From: Cordylochernes scorpioides | Lineage: Eukaryota; Arthropoda; Arachnida; Pseudoscorpiones; Chernetidae | Assembly: GCA_030710605.1 (NCBI GenBank) | Contig: CP092874.1 | Location: 45,596,665 to 45,660,664 of the forward strand | DNA: 64,000 bases | Direction of reading: 5' to 3' | In this document: positions 1-9,693 of the stretch, in pieces | How the letters are laid out: the number at the start of each line of letters is the position of its first letter | Position numbering within the stretch: position 1 is the first letter of the stretch | Notes under the pieces: generated by a model | The model's database searches: none | What the model saw: only the letters and a program-made list of their open reading frames with translations | What the model was told of the DNA's origin: nothing | Position numbers and translations under genes: made by a program

Positions 1-600
1 ATTATTCCGTATTAATGTAAGGAAATAAGTCAATTAAGGGAATTAAAACAAAGTGACCACTATTAAGAGGCAGCCTCTTCCAGTGTGTATGGCTGTCCTT
101 TAATTATATGGTCTAAAAATTTTGAAAAGTAAAAAAAGATAGCCAAACCGTGGCTATAGTGAACCAAAAGATTTGGTTTGGGGTACACTATAGAGGGGTT
201 TTACTGTATATAGGTTAGGGTAGTAGGCTTATTTATGTTTTTTTATTGTGCTTTTGACCTTTTTAAATTAAATTACTATATCCTATTTTTTTTATTATTT
301 TTTTTTTGATTATAGGAGATTATTCGGTTTAAATATTATCACATGTGAAGAATTAAATGTGACACACCAAGATGACATAAAATATTCTATTTGTACAACT
401 AAACTGCATCTAACGTTTTGGTTGTTGATTGAGCTGGTGTAAAAGGGATATGTTAGAGTGATAAATGAATTTAAAAAGAGAAATTATATTTGAAAAATAA
501 TTATTTTTTTTAAATAATTGGATGATCATTACATTATTTTAAATGGGAGAGGTGCTCCTTCTGCACACAAAATTAATATACATATTTATTTAATTAAAAG
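1..600. other. AT-rich intergenic or intronic DNA, no gene seen
   Basis: No reading frame or RNA gene can be supported here. The sequence is AT-rich with short T and A runs. From about 570 it enters a dispersed repeat that recurs near 63,395 at the other end of the window. It could be intron of the gene whose possible first exon lies at 1285-1380 on the minus strand, because the rest of that gene would lie to the left. Confidence 0.6.
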
Positions 601-985
601 GCATTATATTGTATCAAAATATAATTTATTTTACCAATATTTCAGTTGGCTGAACGCCAACCTTTATCAAGGTATTATAACATATTAATGTGTGCCAACA
701 ACAAACCTCAGCGCACATAACGTCAACAGAATTAAGTTTTAAAAAATTTTACTTATATTCAATGGGGAGAAAAAAAATGATATAGGCATTTAAATTATGG
801 ACAGTAATAAATAATCGTCCAAATAATTTTTGTCCATATTTAAATGTATATATCAAATTTTTTTTCTCTCCATTGAATATAAGCAAAAATAATTTTTAAA
901 AACTTAATTCTGTTGACATTATGTGACGCTGAGTTTGTTGTTGACACACATTATATGCTGTAATACCTGATAAAGCACAATTTGG
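570..985. repeat. Foldback repeat with a hammerhead-like motif (family A)
   Basis: Two arms of about 110 bases are near-perfect inverted repeats: the left arm (about 662-775) reads towards a 5'-ATTCAATGGGGAGA core and the right arm (about 853-970) is its complement. At 632-675 the minus strand carries a hairpin (GGTTGGC, loop GTTCA or similar, GCCAACC) followed by GAAA and the palindromic tetranucleotide ATAT, with TTGATAA on the 5' side. This is the layout of a minimal hammerhead ribozyme with a degenerate core. The right arm keeps CTGATAA near 967 but has lost stem II. Related copies lie at 63,395-63,980. Confidence 0.6.
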
Positions 986-1030
986 ATTATAGATTATAAT
1001 AAAAGAAAATAAGACCTAATCCAATTTTAA

Positions 1031-1152
1031 AATAGAGCAATCCCCATGAATAAATCTTTAATTAAAAAAGCTTTATCTTTAATTAAAATTAATTGGATCA
1101 AAATATATGCCTTTTTAGTTAAAGATTTATTTATGGATTGCTCTATTTTTTT
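1031..1152. repeat. Short foldback repeat
   Basis: The segment AAAATAGAGCAATCC at 1031 recurs inverted as GGATTGCTCTATTTT near 1136-1150, and the complementarity continues inward through TAAATCTTTAATTAAAAA. The spacer is about 35 bases. The arms also match sequence flanking the family A elements near 600 and 63,400, so this is probably a derivative of the same family. Confidence 0.6.
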
Positions 1153-1284
1153 AAATACATATTTATATAAATTAATTGTATATATATTGTTCTAATTTCG
1201 TAATAATGACAACAAATAAATAATTAATTTACGACTTAATATGACTTTCGCACATTAATTTGTGCATGAAAAATAGAGACATAC

Positions 1285-1380
1285 TTCTGGTTGAGTGTAA
1301 GGAACTTGCTCTTTTCCATAAACCCTCTTTTCAAGAGTATCAACTCTTTCTTCTAGCAATGCTACTGTTGAATTGGACAT
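1285..1380 (-). CDS. Possible first coding exon of a dynactin p24-like gene
   Basis: On the minus strand an ATG at 1380 opens 32 codons that end at GAA just before a consensus donor GTATGT (1284-1279). The peptide begins MSNSTVALLEERVDTLEKRV and continues YGKEQVPYTQPE. A short heptad-like LxxRVxxLExxVYG motif at the extreme N-terminus is the pattern I know from dynactin subunit 3 (p24), the coiled-coil shoulder subunit of the dynactin complex that activates cytoplasmic dynein. Seen: open frame, acidic and leucine heptads, good donor site. Inferred: the gene identity, and that the later exons lie left of base 1. A short coiled-coil exon could belong to another protein. It is the only host-gene candidate in the window. 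Confidence 0.42.
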
Positions 1381-1714
1381 TGATAGATATTATATAGTAC
1401 CAAACAAATATGAAAAGAGTATAAACCCTATAGCAAAAACTGTTTACAAACTCAAATAAACTCACCAGTGCACCCGAGCGTTTTAAAAAACCAAAAGTAT
1501 CAATATATATATATATATAGATTTAGAAATATTTTAATAAGACATAATATTCAATTGATAATCTGAAATTAATTTGCAGACCGTAATTTTGAAATAAATA
1601 TTTTCAATTTTATACCATATAAAATCAAATATATTGCAAAAGTATTAGTAACATAGGTAACCCAGGTTCGAAGAGCGTAACCTATCCATTTATCGACACA
1701 TTATATATATACAT

Positions 1715-1818
1715 ACGCTTTGGAAAACTGAAAAGCGTCCACCTATAGATGCCGTCTAGTTTTGACGTCTATTTTGACGGGAGAGGCGACCTTTGTCTCT
1801 TTAAACATATATATATAT
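1715..1818. repeat. Rearranged fragment of the 44.6-45.2 kb repeat
   Basis: Sequence from about 1718 (GCTTTGGAAAACTGAAAAG) matches the repeat near 44,762 in the same orientation. The adjoining stretch to about 1800 (GACGGGAGAGGCGACCTTTG) matches the reverse complement of the same repeat near 44,675. The fragment therefore joins two parts of one repeat in opposite orientations. Confidence 0.6.
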
Positions 1819-1819
1819 G

Positions 1820-4478
1820 TGTGTGTGTGGTGAGGTCCTGTAGCCTCTTGTCCTGTCGACTAAAAATGTGATGAGGTATCCAGTCAACTTAAACTGGTGT
1901 GTGTTCCCTGTCGACTCTCGCTATACTGTGTTAACCGAGAGGAACAGTCAGGACTGGGAGTTTTCCAGTACCTCTCTGCACCTTGTAAGACCTTTAAAAG
2001 TTCTCACAGAGTACAGGCAGTCGTGGTCGAGGCAGAGTGGAAAGCTTGGGAATGTCCATACACAAAAAACGAAGACACAGTTGCACTAAGAAAGTTCCGT
2101 GAACAAATAAAAGTTGAGCTAGGAGCGAAAGATGGAGATAGAAGAGTTCTTACTGACTACATGGTGGATGAGGAGGACCTTGGTACAACCGACGAGGGCT
2201 CACGCAGATGATGAATAGGGGCCTTATGCGACAGGGGCGTGGATCGTCTGGTGAAATTCTACTGGCGCCGTGGCAGTTTCCATATTTACACCTTGTTGTT
2301 TTGTGACTTCCATCTATCTCGAATTTAGACGTTTTTGACTTCTATTTCTTTAGCTCAACTCTTAATCTATTACAGAGTTTTATTTATTTATCCTCAGTTT
2401 GTACAAAGTACATTACATATGATAATGTAATGACACATGTCGATCATGCGTATAATCATTTACAGATGTGTTTCTATTATACAACATGAAAATCTTGTTA
2501 TAAGTTATATACAATATGGGGTTGTTGGCTTAAATTACCATAGATGGGCCGGAATGAAAGGGTTTAAGCCTGGTAAAGCCTCTCTAACACAGGTAAGTAA
2601 TTAAATTTTATTTTAATTAATTTAAACTGTGAGGGTTAAAAAGGGCTATAACAAGTTGATTTGTTTGGATATATAAAAGTGAAATAAAATCACATTTTTG
2701 TTTGATATCAAAAAAAGGATGATTAAAATAAAATGATGACATAAAAATTTACATTCTAAGAGAATATTGGCGGGCGTTGGAAAGGGTTAGTAGTTGAAGA
2801 ATATGCAATTGTAAGCATTACACATGCAACCAAATAATCAGATCCAGGTGCAAAGCGAGGGTATAGACTTGAGCGTCTTCCTTGGCAATGTTTCACTTGC
2901 GATCCTATATAAGAGTTACAGTGCTTTGTCACAATTTTAGGATTATTGGGTTGAAAGTTGTTGAAGAAAAGTTGCTTATTAATATGATTGAAAGGGGTGG
3001 TAGAGCCATGCGATAAGTAGAATTGTAGCGACAGTAGGTGATCTGACTTGACTCGAAATCAAAGGTTGATTGTGGTCCGCTAGAGCTGAAAAAAAAATTG
3101 AAAGTTGAAAAAGGTGAACGCTTTGTGCATGCGTTGGTGATTGCTCTGCGGATGATTGAAATTAACTCTTGAAGCGTGTTCAGACCAGAAGTTGGGATTT
3201 TTAAATCTGGGGAACTGTGTTCAAAGAGTTTGTTGAAATAGGGATAAAAAAAAAAAATTGTCAAGCAGTACTGCCGTTTTTCTATGATGGTTTGAAGCAA
3301 TGGCTGAAATAGATAGTGATGAAAAGTATAGGGAATTGGTTAAAGAACTGATTGTTGTAAAGGATTGTTGCATGCCCATAGTTGATGATAAAAATTGTCA
3401 TATAATAAAGCTATTTAAACAAATATGAAATATAGTGAATAAAAAGATAGAAATATGATTGCGGGTAATAAAAAAGTGTAAGTGTACAAAATCAAACATC
3501 CCTATATATAGTCACGACCGTCTTTCCTCATCGGCCTCTGTCACGGATGCGCGCGCACAGGGAGGTCACGTGCTCGCCGGCTCCCTCGAGCCGGATTTGA
3601 ACCAGCGACCTAAGGATCACCGTTGTAACAGTCGAGTAAAACATGGGCGTTCCCCAGGTCATTCGGCTAGTGTAATATATAAAAGATATAATAATTAAGA
3701 AAATAAAAATGATTTTTGAAACAATTAAATGTTTTGCAATGCTAAAATAATATCATAACAAATAAAAGTAAATTTGATTACAGTTTTTTTTTTTTGAAAA
3801 TCATATTGGATTAAAAATTTGATTATATAATTGAAAGGTAAAAAATAAATAATTAAAATTTAAAGATTTTATACAAAAATTTGAATGTACTTAAAGGTTA
3901 TTAATGATTGGATAAATGTGATAGGTAGTGGAAAATTGAACAAAAATAGTCTCTTTTGAAGAAAAGTTACAACTGTGGTGTGTAACTAGATCATATCCCA
4001 TTGGTAATCATTGGTGTTTTTATGACTCTGTGAAACTGGGAATAGTGAAATGACATTTTCATTTGTCCAAAATGGTGATATTTAGAGAATGATTTCTCTT
4101 TTGCGTCATAAATTCTATATAAGACTTAACCAAATTGATTTAATTGGTGATATCAATTAACATGTAAAATGTTTAATGTATGTTATGTGTGCTGTGATTA
4201 GGGCGTTGGTGAATTTGTAAGAAAACCTAAATGGTTAGTGTGAAACATGTGTTTAAAAAATGGCGAACATGAAGATAGCGGTCAATAACATCTGCCTTGA
4301 GCGGGGACATGTAACTGAAATAGATTCGGGGGATCCTATTACTGGTGTCACTCCTTGTTTTTCACGGGAATTGCGGGTTCTATTTCTGGGATGGTCACAC
4401 ATGTGGGATGGTTTGCTATGTTTGTCATTTACTTGAGACTGACTTTCTTCTTTGTTGAGAGGTTGGCAATTTTCTTAC
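1820..4478 (-). mobile_element. 3' region of a Gypsy-family element, copy 1 (probable LTR)
   Basis: This stretch follows the integrase stop codon of the decayed Gypsy element on the minus strand. By eye its reverse complement is collinear with 34,660-37,814 plus 43,742-44,580. Shared landmarks include the block at 4,265-4,420 against 34,730-34,910, and the block at 2,460-2,570 against 43,742-43,860. It has no supportable reading frame; the short ones at 1897-2211 and 2929-3300 are not preserved in the second copy. It is probably a long LTR plus untranslated sequence, but I could not fix the LTR ends. Relative to copy 2 it lacks the pogo (empty site near 3,826) and BEL (empty site near 2,572) insertions. 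Confidence 0.6.
3507..3673 (+). mobile_element. Short Helitron-like element containing a tRNA-like segment
   Basis: The segment starts after CTATATATAG with TCACGACCGTC and ends GGTCATTCGGCTAGT, preceded by a small GC hairpin. A TC start, a hairpin and a CTAG end are Helitron hallmarks. The copy at 23,105-23,528 shares both ends. It is absent from the second Gypsy-family copy near 36,840, which supports an insertion. On the minus strand the interior contains GGTTCAAATCC inside a GCTGG/CCGGC stem, a good tRNA T-arm or pol III B box, with a weak A-box-like block upstream. A full cloverleaf is not formed. Confidence 0.5.
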
Positions 4479-5378
4479 CTATTTGAAAACTCTGGGATTT
4501 AAATGCAAAAAGGGCTGTGAGGATGTAGGCGGCATAATTCGGTATAGTTGCGTCTCGAAGATATCTGGAGTCAAATGATTGAATTCACTGAGATATACAT
4601 CTTGAGGCAATCGCTGTGGTTTTTGAACAAATCGGGGTTGTGGAGGTGTGATGTACAGAACATTCTCTGTGTAATATTTTAATTTATTGACATGTATGGT
4701 ATCACTGTCTCTATTGAGAGGTTGATTGGGGCGATCTATTCGAACGACATTGGGTGAGATTATTTCAATTATTGTGTATGGTCCAGTAAAATATGGTGCT
4801 AATTTACCTGTGTCGGGATGTCTATAATTTTTGACCAAAACAAGATCATTCACTTCGAAATGTGGTGTTCTGTGCTGCTTATCAAATGTTTCTTTATCTT
4901 TTTTATGCTTATTTTGGGTACGAGAGCTTGCTATCTCTCGAGCTATATTTACTTCGGGGTATGGGTTAAGATGAGTTCTTAGATATGGGGTGATAACATT
5001 AAACATTGAGTAGGTGGGTGGAAAACTTGTGACAGAATGGGGTGTATTATTATACGTCTGAGTGACGCGCTTAACTAGTTGAGTCCAGGAAGCTTTCGGA
5101 TTTTCTAGATAAGCTAGTCTGAGCTTGCCTGCAATGGTCGCATTTAAGCGTTCTATTAAACCGTTTGCTTGTGGGTTATTTCTGGTGGTGAGTAGGGGTT
5201 GTATACCATGTGTTATTAGAAATTTACGGAATTTTTCTGAGGTAAAAGCGGGCGCTCTGTCAGATAACAGACGTTTTGGAGATCCTTGCTGTAGTACAGT
5301 TTTGAGGGTTTGTATGTACGTTAGGGTACTGGTGGACTTCGATGGAAAGGTCCAAGCATATCGCGTTAAATGATCCAC
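4479..5378 (-). pseudogene. Gypsy integrase core and C-terminal domain (fragment)
   Basis: This 299-codon open segment is the C-terminal part of a Gypsy-type integrase, the enzyme that joins retrotransposon cDNA to host DNA. Recognisable blocks are SDRAPAFTSEKF (second catalytic Asp region) and NNPQANGLIERLNATIAGKL (catalytic Glu region). They are followed by a basic tail with a DLVLVKN and YTGPY-like segment typical of the GPF/Y module. The first catalytic Asp lies in the preceding piece or near the N-terminus. The frame is separated from the upstream zinc-binding part by a frameshift at about 5,380. With the other pieces it marks one decayed element on the minus strand. Confidence 0.85.
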
Positions 5379-5380
5379 TA

Positions 5381-5671
5381 TTACGTCTTGGAGTGTCCAT
5401 ATTTCGAAAATCCAGCTATGGTATCTATAGAGATTAAGTCAAATGGTTGTTGAGGTGGTGGAATTTGTCCAAGGGCACCATAGGATTTACCTTTGGGCCT
5501 TTTAATGATTTGGCGAGTGTGACACGACTTGACAAATTTTTCTATAGATTTAGAGATACCTTTCCAGTAGTACTGGGTAGTAATTATGCGGGTCATCTGA
5601 GAGATGCCTGGGTGGTTATATCTTTGGTGAACTTTGTTCATTAGAGTATGTTGCAGGGTTTCGGGAATCAT
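5381..5671 (-). pseudogene. Gypsy integrase zinc-binding region (fragment)
   Basis: The 96-codon frame carries VHQRYNHPGISQMTRII and YYWKGISKSIEKFVKSC, the HHCC zinc-binding module that precedes Gypsy integrase cores. The expected second Cys of the CxxC pair is replaced (SCHTRQ), a sign of decay. It ends with DLISIDTIAGFSKYGHSKT, which contains the first catalytic Asp block. It adjoins the integrase core fragment in a different frame. Confidence 0.8.
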
Positions 5672-5679
5672 TATTTTAA

Positions 5680-6512
5680 TTACACCTTTTCGGGTAATGG
5701 TATGTAAGCCGTTTGTATCAATGTTGAAGGGGAAGCTGTTGGTTGATGCTGTTTGATAATATCAGCACTGATAAATCCTAGAATGGGATTTCGTGATCGT
5801 AAATCTGCTTCATACTGTTGGCTGCCTTTGAGGTAGTAGATTTCGTAATTATAGGTAGATAGTCTCAGGCGCCATCTAAAGAGTCGTCCTGACGGATTTT
5901 TTTTTATAGTTTTAAGCCATTGTAAAGCTTGGTGATCTGTGTATATGGTAAATTTTATACGGTGAGGTATATTCGAAATTTGTCTACACTTTCGATGATG
6001 GCGAGGCACTCGAGTTCGGAAACAGTGTAGTTTCTCTCATTTGCTCTAAGGGTGCGACTGAAATATTGTACAGGATGTACTTGTCCGTCTGGATGTACCT
6101 GTTTGAGTATGCCGGCGATCCCTTGGGTGGATGCGTCGCAATAAAGGCGGCATGGTAAACCGACTTGATACAAGTGTAGTACTGGTTTACTGGTTAAACT
6201 CTCTTTGAGAGTAGTGAAAGCTTGTTGACAGTCTGGGTCCCAATTCCATTTCACATCTTTTTTAAGTAGTTTATTTAAAGGTGCTCGTAGGCGGGCATAA
6301 TCTGGTATAAACTTATTATAAACGTTTTCTGCTCCTAAAAATGATTGTAGCGTCTTTTGATTGGTAGGTGGTTTGATGGCATTTATGGTATCAAGGTTGC
6401 ACGTCTGTGGTGCATAAGTACCTGCGGTAACAGTGTATCCTAAGAAATCTATAGATGTTTTAAAAAACGAACATTTATTATAATTGAATTTGATGTTTTC
6501 GTGTTGACACAC
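5680..6512 (-). pseudogene. Gypsy RT C-terminus and RNase H (two overlapping frames)
   Basis: Two frames (6512-5955 and 6009-5680) together cover the end of the reverse transcriptase and the RNase H. Landmarks are FFKTSIDFLGYTVTAG, FLGAENVYNKFIPDYARLRA, LYCDASTQGIAGILKQ (RNase H Asp), YTVSELECLAIIESVDKFR and YTDHQALQWLKT. This is the standard Gypsy order RT-RNase H-integrase. A frameshift at about 5,955-6,009 breaks it inside RNase H. Confidence 0.85.
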
Positions 6513-6555
6513 CGTTAGAAATTGTTGTAGGTGTTGTAGATTATCCTCTAAGGTG

Positions 6556-7172
6556 TCAGAAAAAAATAATGAAATCGTCGAAGTAATGGGTTACAAAATT
6601 TAGTTTATATTTTTGCATGACCTGGTTTATGGCACGATGGTATATCTGTGGCGAATTTTTAAATCCGTACGGAAATCTACAAAATTCATACTGACTATCT
6701 AACGTCACAAAAGCTAGTAGATTATGTGAGTTAGGTTCTATTTCCATTTGCCAATATGCGGATGCTATATCTACAGAAGAGTAGTATTTGGCTTTCGACA
6801 ATTTGTCAAGAATGGTTTCTATTAAAGGTAAAGGATGTACGTCTGGGGCGATGATTTCGTTAAGTTTTCTGTAATCAATACAGAAACGTTTCGTTTTGTC
6901 ACGTTCGTAACAAGAGTTATTGGACTGGCGTAAGGTGAAACTGACAGGGCAATGATTCGATGTTGGAGCATTTGCTCTATTTGGGTTTGTATTTCTTGTT
7001 GGTCGTGTAGTGGCACTCAATATAGGCGTAATGCTATTATTTTTTCTGTGGTGGTATTGATTTTTATCGGTGGTATGTTAAATTTGGGCACATTGTATTT
7101 ATTAGTAGAGAACACTTGCGAGAATTCATATAGAATTGGGTGAAGTTCGTGTGGACAATGTGTTCTAACTGA
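6556..7172 (-). pseudogene. Gypsy reverse transcriptase palm and fingers (fragment)
   Basis: The frame 7020-6556 contains RFCIDYRKLNEIIAPD, YYSSVDIASAYWQMEI, RFPYGFKNSPQIYHRAI and THYFDDFIIFF. The last is the F/Y-x-DD catalytic block of a Gypsy reverse transcriptase. The next block on its 3' side is in another frame, with the break at about 6,535. A further protease-to-RT linker continues in another frame up to the N gap at 7184. The gag and protease part of the element is lost in the gap or beyond it. No 5' LTR was identified. Confidence 0.85.
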
Positions 7173-7183
7173 GGTGCCGCATT

Positions 7184-7621
7184 NNNNNNNNNNNNNNNNN
7201 NNNNNNNNNNNNNNNNNNNNNNNNNNNNNNNNNNNNNNNNNNNNNNNNNNNNNNNNNNNNNNNNNNNNNNNNNNNNNNNNNNNNNNNNNNNNNNNNNNNN
7301 NNNNNNNNNNNNNNNNNNNNNNNNNNNNNNNNNNNNNNNNNNNNNNNNNNNNNNNNNNNNNNNNNNNNNNNNNNNNNNNNNNNNNNNNNNNNNNNNNNNN
7401 NNNNNNNNNNNNNNNNNNNNNNNNNNNNNNNNNNNNNNNNNNNNNNNNNNNNNNNNNNNNNNNNNNNNNNNNNNNNNNNNNNNNNNNNNNNNNNNNNNNN
7501 NNNNNNNNNNNNNNNNNNNNNNNNNNNNNNNNNNNNNNNNNNNNNNNNNNNNNNNNNNNNNNNNNNNNNNNNNNNNNNNNNNNNNNNNNNNNNNNNNNNN
7601 NNNNNNNNNNNNNNNNNNNNN
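7184..7621. other. Assembly gap (N run)
   Basis: 438 unresolved bases. The Gypsy reverse transcriptase fragment runs into the left side and a truncated MITE begins on the right side, so the gap hides at least one element boundary. Confidence 0.98.
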
Positions 7622-7815
7622 GCCCATAAGTCTCGAACCGTTTTATTTTATAAGTTAAAAATTAAAAGGCAAACAGAATAAAAACTGTATTTTATTTTAG
7701 GTAATATATTGAAGCTTAATATATACCTATAATAAAATAGTTATAGTTTTTAATCTAGTTTACCTTTTATTTATCAATAAAATAAAAGTTTTTGGGACTT
7801 ATGGGCCACCCCCTG
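7622..7815. mobile_element. MITE with GGCCCATAAGTC-type termini
   Basis: The left end GCCCATAAGTCTCGAAC and the right end GGGACTTATGGGCCACCCCC are inverted repeats. The internal AT-rich arms are also partly complementary (GTTTTATTTTATAAGTT against the right half). The outermost left bases are missing in the gap. No coding capacity. The superfamily is unclear; a Tc1/mariner-type MITE is possible. Confidence 0.6.
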
Positions 7816-7827
7816 AATATACATATA

Positions 7828-8000
7828 CAGTAGAACCTCCCTTTAGCGGACACCCCGCTAGCGGACACCTCTCTACAAAGGGAAGTTTTCATCTGCAAAA
7901 TGACCATTTTTACTATTTAGCAACGCTCCGGTAAGAGGACACCTCTCCCTAAAGGACACTTTGGCTCTGCAATTAGGTGTCCTTTACAGGAAATTTATAC
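7828..8000. mobile_element. Pogo/Tigger-like MITE, copy 1
   Basis: It starts CAGTAGAACCTCCCTTTAGC directly after a TA dinucleotide and shares its interior with the copy at 9202-9375. Shared blocks are TTTTCATC, TTTAGCAACxCTCCGGTAAGAG and GGACACTTT..CTCTGCAATTAGGTG. The right terminus has decayed. The CAGTAGAACCTC start plus TA target duplication is typical of pogo/Tigger-type non-autonomous elements. Confidence 0.65.
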
Positions 8001-8282
8001 TATATATCCTTATATTCGTATTATATTAATACAAATTTTATAAAATATGGCATAGTGTCAAAACACTGATATATTTTATTAAATCGTGTTTCTGGACCAT
8101 ACATATGTCGCCAACTACCCAATAACAAGGTATACCTATATCTCTATATATTCAATCATGGACAAAACTCTAGGAAGTGGAAAGTCTTTGAAGTAGCCTG
8201 TATTCTGTTTTTTTTTTTTTGAAGCAGACAGAGGAAATTTTGTTCACACTTGATTATATCAAGTGTCTTAAATAAAGGTCAC

Positions 8283-8750
8283 TGTAATATCTTTCAGAGT
8301 TATTGTCTGAATCCCGATATACATGCTAAAAGGTGCAACTTCCCTAAGTTTTGTCCATGAATGTACCTTTCAAAGTTATTGTCTGAATCCCGAGACACAC
8401 GCTAAAAGGTAAACTTCCCTAAGTTTTGTACATGAGTGTGTCTTTCAGAGTTATTGCCTGAATCCCGATATACATGCTAAAAGGTACAACTTCCCTAAGT
8501 TTTGTCCATGAGTGTATTTTTCAAAGTTATTGTCTGAATCCCGAGACACACGCTAAAAGGTAAACTCCCTAAGTTTTGTACATGAGTGTGTCTTTCAGAG
8601 TTATTGCCTGAATCCCGATATACATGCTAAAAGGTACAACTTCCCTAAGTTTTGTCCATGAGTGTATCTTTCAGAGTTATTGTCTGAATTCCGATATACA
8701 TGCTAAAAGGTACAACTTCCCTAAGTTTTGTCCATGAGTGCATTAGACAG
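8283..8750. repeat. Minisatellite, six copies of a ~76-bp unit
   Basis: Six head-to-tail units begin near 8288, 8367, 8441, 8517, 8590 and 8667. Each contains TCAGAGTTATTGTCTGAAT, a variable block, GCTAAAAGGTACAACTT and CCCTAAGTTTTGTCCATGAG. The variable block is either GATATACATGC (type A) or GAGACACACGC (type B), in the order A-B-A-B-A-A. The array therefore grew partly by duplication of an A-B dimer. A single diverged relative lies at 31,765-31,830. Confidence 0.85.
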
Positions 8751-9180
8751 CGCTCTGTCATCTAAAATGCTAAGAGGTCAGGATATGCCTTTTTACTTTT
8801 ATTATCAATAACTGACCTTTCCCCTTTTCTCATAATTTTTTCCACATATTTCTAAACATAAAAATGAAATTTAAATGCATCGATAAATTCCAAAATTAAT
8901 TAAGAATTTTTCTCCAAATTTTTCATGTAAACCCCTTCGACCCTGGAAATAGTTTTAGGCTGTTTATAAAACACATTTTTAGTTCTAATTTTATTTACAC
9001 AAAATCATGCAGAAATTTTATTAACTAAGCAATTTTAAAGGTTTTACCTATATCTTATTTTATCTATATATTTATTTATTAAGGCAGTTTAATGTGATCT
9101 TTTAGAACCTTGGGTAGTTTTTAGGGCTATTTTGTGGAATATCTTTTTGATACAATATTTTGCTAAATATTCATATAATT
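8740..9180. repeat. Ancient dispersed repeat, copy related to 61.1-62.2 kb
   Basis: Blocks such as GTCAGGATATGCCTTTTTA, AACTGACCTTT, TTAGAACCTTGGGTAGTTTTTAG and the AT-rich segment between them recur in the same order at 61,090-62,170. No reading frame is preserved in either copy. The class is unknown. Confidence 0.5.
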
Positions 9181-9201
9181 GTTTTATAAAAATTATTATT
9201 A

Positions 9202-9375
9202 CAGTAGAAACTCCATGAGAGGACACTCGCGCTAGAAGACACCTTTCCATGAAGGACAGTTTTCATCGCCAAAAATACTATTTTTACAATTTAGCAACTC
9301 TCCGGTAAGAGAACATCTCTTCCTAAAGGACACTTTCACTCTGCAATTAGGTGTTCTTTACAGGGAGGTTCTACG
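9202..9375. mobile_element. Pogo/Tigger-like MITE, copy 2
   Basis: The element runs from CAGTAGAAACTCC after a TA to GGAGGTTCTAC before GTA. Its interior repeats that of the 7828 copy. The termini are inverted repeats of about 13 bases (CAGTAGAACCTCC-type). It is about 174 bp, non-coding, and presumably mobilised in trans by a pogo transposase. Confidence 0.7.
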
Positions 9376-9589
9376 TATCACAAAGCAGTTTTACATTATA
9401 TCTATATTTATATAACCAATGAAACTCTTTAAAATATGACAGAGTGTCAAATATATTATATATAATGGAAAACTGAATTTAAAAAAATATATATTATCAT
9501 GGAAGTTAAGTTACACGAAAGAAAACGTAAATTATTAAGATTTCGAAGATCATTTATTGGTTGAAAGTTTGTTTAGAAATTATATGCTT

Positions 9590-9613
9590 ACACACACACA
9601 CACACACACACAC
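9590..9613. repeat. (CA)n microsatellite at the 5' junction of the LINE array
   Basis: Twelve CA units abut the conserved 5' end of the first Tx1-like LINE. The same tract type separates all copies of this family in the window. Confidence 0.95.
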
Positions 9614-9693
9614 TCGAGCGTGCGGCCACGCTTTTGCGGGCTCCGCCATTTTCGCCTCTGGAGTGTGTGTAAAAGGCGCTTACCATCACGAGT

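Noticed and set aside
1897..2211. 104-codon plus-strand frame near the left end
   Set aside because: It lies in the Gypsy-family 3' region, and the corresponding sequence near 44,100-44,420 has indels that destroy the frame, so it is not conserved as a protein.
2929..3300. 123-codon minus-strand frame
   Set aside because: The homologous segment at 37,100-37,420 has a different frame structure and frequent indels; composition is Ser/Phe/Ile-rich as expected for AT-rich non-coding DNA.
5125..5373. Plus-strand frames inside the Gypsy pol region
   Set aside because: They are antisense to clearly recognisable integrase coding sequence.
8283..8750. CRISPR array
   Set aside because: Repeats of about 76 bases are contiguous without unique spacers, in a eukaryotic genome; it is a minisatellite.
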